Below, in pieces: positions 61,122 through 64,000 of a DNA stretch of 64,000 bases. Position 1 is the first letter of the stretch. The number at the start of each line of letters is the position of its first letter. The DNA is from Rhizobium indicum (GTDB lineage Bacteria > Pseudomonadota > Alphaproteobacteria > Rhizobiales > Rhizobiaceae): positions 248,001 through 312,000 of the forward strand of contig NZ_CP054021.1 of the NCBI RefSeq assembly GCF_005862305.2, read 5' to 3'. Under the pieces are notes generated by a model, which saw only the letters and a list, made by a program, of their open reading frames with translations, made no database searches and was not told the DNA's origin. Position numbers and translations under genes: made by a program.

Positions 61122-61423
61122 TCTTGTCCAGGTGATGAGAATGAATGGGGTAGATGGCGTCAATCTGACTATTCCACAGGTTGCATTTCCCATCAACTTC
61201 CATGTGTGTAACGAATAAGAAGTAGATAACTCTGCCCAGAACAGGATGATTTTAGGCCCGGTCGGCCTAAAATCTGAATCCTGTTCTCAATTAAAGAGTT
61301 AGAGCATGATGTCGTCCGAAAACCGCTCACACTTTTCGGCATCATGCTCTAGGTGTCAGACCAATGTCATCGAACCCGCCTAAGGGATTGCGCCTCGATG
61401 CAGTCACCAGGAGGCGTTTTTCG
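61122..61423. other. Divergent region with a full RIME-like element
   Basis: About 300 bases between the M16 peptidase gene (leftward) and the LacI gene (rightward). Positions 61240-61350 are the two-hairpin repeat described separately. The parts on each side should carry the promoters. No gene was seen. Confidence 0.5.
61240..61350. repeat. Full RIME-like element with two hairpins
   Basis: The first hairpin, AACAGGAT ... ATCCTGTT with TTAGGCC/GGCCTAA inside (61240-61285), matches the element at 27950. After a linker ending AAAGAGTT comes the second hairpin, AGAGCATGATG (61301-61311) with CATCATGCTCT (61340-61350), with CCGAAAA/TTTTCGG inside. Repeats of this structure occur in many intergenic regions of Rhizobiaceae (RIME-type elements). 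This is the most complete copy in the window. Confidence 0.85.
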
Positions 61424-62404
61424 ATGGCGACATTGGAGCAGGTCGCGTTCCGAGCAGGATGCTCGCTGGCGACCGCAAGCAGGGTTCTCAACCGCAACGG
61501 ACCGGCCAGCGACCTGATGGTGCGCAAGGTGCGCCGTGCGGCCGCCGAACTCGGCTATCGCCCGGCCGGTCTGTCTGCTGGGCGGCTCGGACGCAGGCCC
61601 GTCATCGGCGTGCTGATCCCGAGCATCACCAATCCGGTCTTTGCCTCGTCGCTGTCGAGCATCCAGAACCGCATGCTGGTGGCCGGGCATGGTGTCTTGA
61701 TCGCCCAGTCGAATTACGATCCGGCGCGCGAGGCCGATGCCGTCGCAGCACTCTTGAACGACCGGCCGACCGGGCTGATCCTCACCGTCTGCGATCCATC
61801 CACCAGCAAGGCGCTGCTTGCGAAGCTCCCGCCGACCGTGCTGCTCAACAACCTGCCGACGGCGCAGTTTCCGGCGGCTGTTACCGCCGACAATCGCGGC
61901 GCCGGCCGCGAGATCACGACCTTCCTGATCGGCATGGGCCATCGCCGCATTCTGTTTCTCTCCGGTAATTTTGCCGCCTCCGACCGCGCCCACCTTCGCT
62001 ACCGCGGTTACCTCGACGCCATGGCCGTGAGCGGGCTGACACCCCTCGATGCCGTGCAGATCCCGTTCGTCAGCGGCTATGACCAGCTCGATCTTGGCGT
62101 CGCGATGACTTCGCTTGCGCCGACGGCGATCATCGCCTCCAACGATCTGCTGGCGCTCGGCGTCATCGGCGCGCTGAAGCGCGAGGGGCTGTCGGTGCCT
62201 GGGGATGTTTCGGTCGCCGGCTTCGACGGCATCGCCATCGGCCGGCTGATCGATCCACCCCTGACGACCATTGAAATGCCGGATGCCAGCATGGGGGCAA
62301 CGGCCGCCTCGCTGCTTCTCGACATGGCGGAGAATGCCGCCCCTGCCCGTCATCTCGATGTCGCCTATACGCTTCGCCGCGGCGGCACCGTGCGCGCCAT
62401 CTGA
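61424..62404 (+). CDS. LacI family transcriptional regulator
   Basis: The 326-residue protein has the LacI helix-turn-helix (TLEQVAFRAGCSLATASRVL, NRNGPASDLMVRKVRRAAAE) and a sugar-binding-type effector domain (VIGVLIPSITNPVFASSLSS, PTGLILTVCDPSTSKALLAK, VSVAGFDGIAIGRLIDPPLT). AGGAGG lies nine bases before ATG 61424; a longer frame to 61364 is not needed. It is convergent with the sugar ABC operon to its right and may control it, although convergent placement is weaker support than divergent. Confidence 0.9.
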   Translation: MATLEQVAFRAGCSLATASRVLNRNGPASDLMVRKVRRAAAELGYRPAGLSAGRLGRRPVIGVLIPSITNPVFASSLSSIQNRMLVAGHGVLIAQSNYDPAREADAVAALLNDRPTGLILTVCDPSTSKALLAKLPPTVLLNNLPTAQFPAAVTADNRGAGREITTFLIGMGHRRILFLSGNFAASDRAHLRYRGYLDAMAVSGLTPLDAVQIPFVSGYDQLDLGVAMTSLAPTAIIASNDLLALGVIGALKREGLSVPGDVSVAGFDGIAIGRLIDPPLTTIEMPDASMGATAASLLLDMAENAAPARHLDVAYTLRRGGTVRAI

Positions 62405-62419
62405 CGCTTGCGAAACAAG

Positions 62420-62450
62420 AAGGCCGCCACGCGCTCGGCGTGGCGGCCTT
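62420..62450. terminator. Bidirectional terminator
   Basis: AAGGCCGCCACGC (62420-62432) pairs perfectly over 13 bp with GCGTGGCGGCCTT (62438-62450) around a GCTCG loop. It is placed between the convergent LacI gene and the sugar-binding-protein gene and should end both transcripts. Confidence 0.85.
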
Positions 62451-62475
62451 GCCCTGTTCCCAATCGGGAAGCCGA

Positions 62476-63741
62476 TCAGCTGCGCGGCAGCATGCCCTCG
62501 ACATCGGCGGCTGCGTCATCGAGCGCTTCCTTCGGCTCGGCCGACTGGTCGACGATGCGCGAGAGATTGTCGACGATCGTCTGCGTGACCTTGACGCCGT
62601 TCGAGCCTGGGAAGGCATACCAGGGGATCATCACCGGCATCTGGCTGAGGCCTGCCTGGAACAGCGGGTTCTGCTTGTAGAAATCGCCGAGATAATCGGC
62701 CGACTTTGCGGCGAGTTCGTTGTTCGGGACATAACCGGTGCCGGGCACGACGACGGAAGCGCCATAAGGGCCGGCGGCGAATTTGGCGAACTTCCAGGCG
62801 GCATCCTGCTTGGCGGCGTCATGCGTCAGGATGACGACGGCGTTGCCGCCGGTCGGCAGGCGGCCATTCACCGGATCGATCAATGGGATCTTGGCGGTGC
62901 GCAGATCGAATTTGTTGCCGACATTCTTGATCGTGTTGCGCAGCGCGCCTGTGGTCTGGAATTCGAAACCGACCTTGCCGGCTGCGAAAGCCTGTTCGCC
63001 GGCGGCCTTGGTGAACACAGGCATGCCGCCCTCGGTGACCAGGCGATGCAGGACCTCGACGGCCTTCTGACCTTCCGGGCCGTTGAAGGCGACCTTGCTT
63101 TCGTCGTCGCTCAGCATCTTGCCGCCGGCCCCGAAGAGCAGTGCCGAAAACATCCAGTCATCACCCTGCCAACGGAAATCGATGCCGTCGACGCCATCGC
63201 CGAGCGCCTTGATCTTGCCGCCGAGCGCGATGACCTCATCCCAGGTCTTCGGCGGATTTTCTGGGTCGCCACCGGCCGCCTTCACGAGATCGGCGTTGTA
63301 ATACATGATCGGGTTGGAAGTCGCGAAAGCCAGGCCCACCTGCTTGCCCTTGACCTGGGCGAGCTTGAGGATCGTGTCGGAGAAGCCCTGCTCGGCCATA
63401 TTGCCGTCCTTCTGGACGAGCGGGCCGAGGTCGACGGCGATGTCGCGTTCGTCGAGCATGCGCAGGCGGTTGAGGCCGATGAAGGTGATATCGGGCATTG
63501 CGCTGGTGCCGACCTGGCGAAGGATCGTCTGGATGCCTTCTTCATAGGTCGCCGACGGGCTGGCGAACTGGATCTTGATATCGGGATTTTCTTCCATGAA
63601 CTTCTTCGAGATCGTATCCATCACGTCTTTGAAGAAGCCCGGCATCGGGTAATGAACCGTCAGCGTCGTCTCGGCATGCGCGGGAAGCGCGATTGCCATC
63701 GAGACGGCCGCTGCGGCGAGAAGCTGGGTGATATGTTTCAT
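62476..63741 (-). CDS. Sugar ABC transporter substrate-binding protein (UgpB/MalE type)
   Basis: The 421-residue periplasmic protein has a signal peptide (KHITQLLAAAAVSMAIALPA, cleavage near AHAET). It shows a type II binding-protein fold: KFMEENPDIKIQFASPSATY, LKLAQVKGKQVGLAFATSNP, MYYNADLVKAAGGDPENPPK (the CUT1-type signature) and VTEGGMPVFTKAAGEQAFAA. AGGAGAACGAGCG precedes ATG 63741. Here the binding-protein gene is last in the operon, after the permease. The ligand is probably a sugar or glycerol-phosphate. Confidence 0.92.
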   Translation of the reverse strand: MKHITQLLAAAAVSMAIALPAHAETTLTVHYPMPGFFKDVMDTISKKFMEENPDIKIQFASPSATYEEGIQTILRQVGTSAMPDITFIGLNRLRMLDERDIAVDLGPLVQKDGNMAEQGFSDTILKLAQVKGKQVGLAFATSNPIMYYNADLVKAAGGDPENPPKTWDEVIALGGKIKALGDGVDGIDFRWQGDDWMFSALLFGAGGKMLSDDESKVAFNGPEGQKAVEVLHRLVTEGGMPVFTKAAGEQAFAAGKVGFEFQTTGALRNTIKNVGNKFDLRTAKIPLIDPVNGRLPTGGNAVVILTHDAAKQDAAWKFAKFAAGPYGASVVVPGTGYVPNNELAAKSADYLGDFYKQNPLFQAGLSQMPVMIPWYAFPGSNGVKVTQTIVDNLSRIVDQSAEPKEALDDAAADVEGMLPRS

Positions 63742-63767
63742 CGCTCGTTCTCCTGGGTTGAAACCGG

Positions 63768-64000
63768 TCAGCCTTTGAGACCGGTCATGGTGATGCCCTC
63801 GACGAAGCGCTTCTGCGCAAGCAGGAAGGCGATGACGAGGGGAAGGGTAATGATGAGGGTCGCCGCCATCAGCGCGCCGTAGTCGTCGCCGGCCTCGGCG
63901 GCGCGGAAATACATCAGACCGAGCGGCGGCGTAGCGTAGTCCTGCTTGCTGATGACAATCAGCGGCCAGTAGAGATCGTTCCAATGGGCGACGACCGAAA
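63768..64000 (-). CDS. Sugar ABC transporter permease (MalG/UgpE type), C-terminal part (cut by window edge)
   Basis: The minus strand from the window edge reads AHWNDLYWPLIVISKQDYAT, PPLGLMYFRAAEAGDDYGAL, MAATLIITLPLVIAFLLAQK and RFVEGITMTGLKG, then a stop at 63768. This is the usual C-terminus of CUT1 inner-membrane permeases of the MalG/UgpE kind, with the last membrane helices. The EAA loop and N-terminal helices lie beyond position 64000. It precedes the binding-protein gene by 26 bases. Confidence 0.9.
   Translation of the reverse strand, partial: SVVAHWNDLYWPLIVISKQDYATPPLGLMYFRAAEAGDDYGALMAATLIITLPLVIAFLLAQKRFVEGITMTGLKG

Overview
The window is chromosomal DNA of an alphaproteobacterium of the Rhizobiaceae, most likely a Rhizobium of the leguminosarum/etli type. 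The reasons are the high GC content, the order rlpA - D,D-carboxypeptidase - tmk - holB - metG - tatD - metallo-beta-lactamase-fold hydrolase, the RIME-like intergenic palindromes, and the many ABC sugar importers paired with LacI, LysR and MarR regulators. No replication origin, rRNA operon, CRISPR array or prophage was seen.

Layout. 1-4 kb: the start of a BKACE-type gene, a frameshifted HNH gene, a small secreted protein, tRNA-Ser(UGA), a decayed phasin tail, a membrane GGDEF protein and small conserved genes. 4.2-13.4 kb: a housekeeping core for the cell wall (rlpA, carboxypeptidase), nucleotide and DNA synthesis (tmk, holB), translation (metG) and tatD, with a TauE-like permease and a TerC-like protein on the other strand. 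13.6-23.6 kb: stress and signalling genes, including a Tat-exported dienelactone-hydrolase-like enzyme, a class III adenylate cyclase broken by a CG-repeat frameshift, an aldo/keto reductase with a divergent LysR gene, an MgtC/DUF4010 membrane protein, a UspA protein and a PAS protein. 23.9-27.1 kb: the 5-oxoprolinase genes pxpABC, with a collapsed DUF1330 gene inside, then a parDE module with a perfect operator. 27.2-34.3 kb: a DUF599 protein, LysR, two alpha/beta hydrolases around a VOC protein, and a large MscS channel. 34.3-35.2 kb: a dead transposase. 35.2-42.4 kb: a ribose-type ABC importer with divergent LacI, then an acetolactate-synthase-like enzyme behind a branched-chain amino acid attenuator (leader peptide, long hairpin, terminator). 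42.6-47.5 kb: a second toxin-antitoxin pair, a 1083-residue zinc-ribbon/cyclase/ATPase/TPR protein and a peroxiredoxin-like protein. 47.5-52.9 kb: a periplasmic copper-handling cassette (TolC-type lipoprotein, multicopper oxidase, cupredoxin, CusF, DUF411) between two imperfect copies of the 3' end of the peroxiredoxin gene. 53-64 kb: small secreted proteins, a winged-helix/TPR regulator, an MFS transporter, a MarR-GNAT operon with overlapping palindromes, an M16 peptidase, and a LacI gene convergent with a truncated sugar ABC operon.

The points most worth following are the attenuator with its unusual acetolactate-synthase-like enzyme (40.5-42.4 kb), the repeat-bounded copper cassette (47.45-52.9 kb), the paired identical palindromes between the divergent hydrolase and VOC genes (30.0 kb), the DUF1330 deletion inside pxp, and the CG-repeat frameshift in the cyclase (16.65 kb). 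All family assignments come from reading translations and recognising motifs; no database search was possible.
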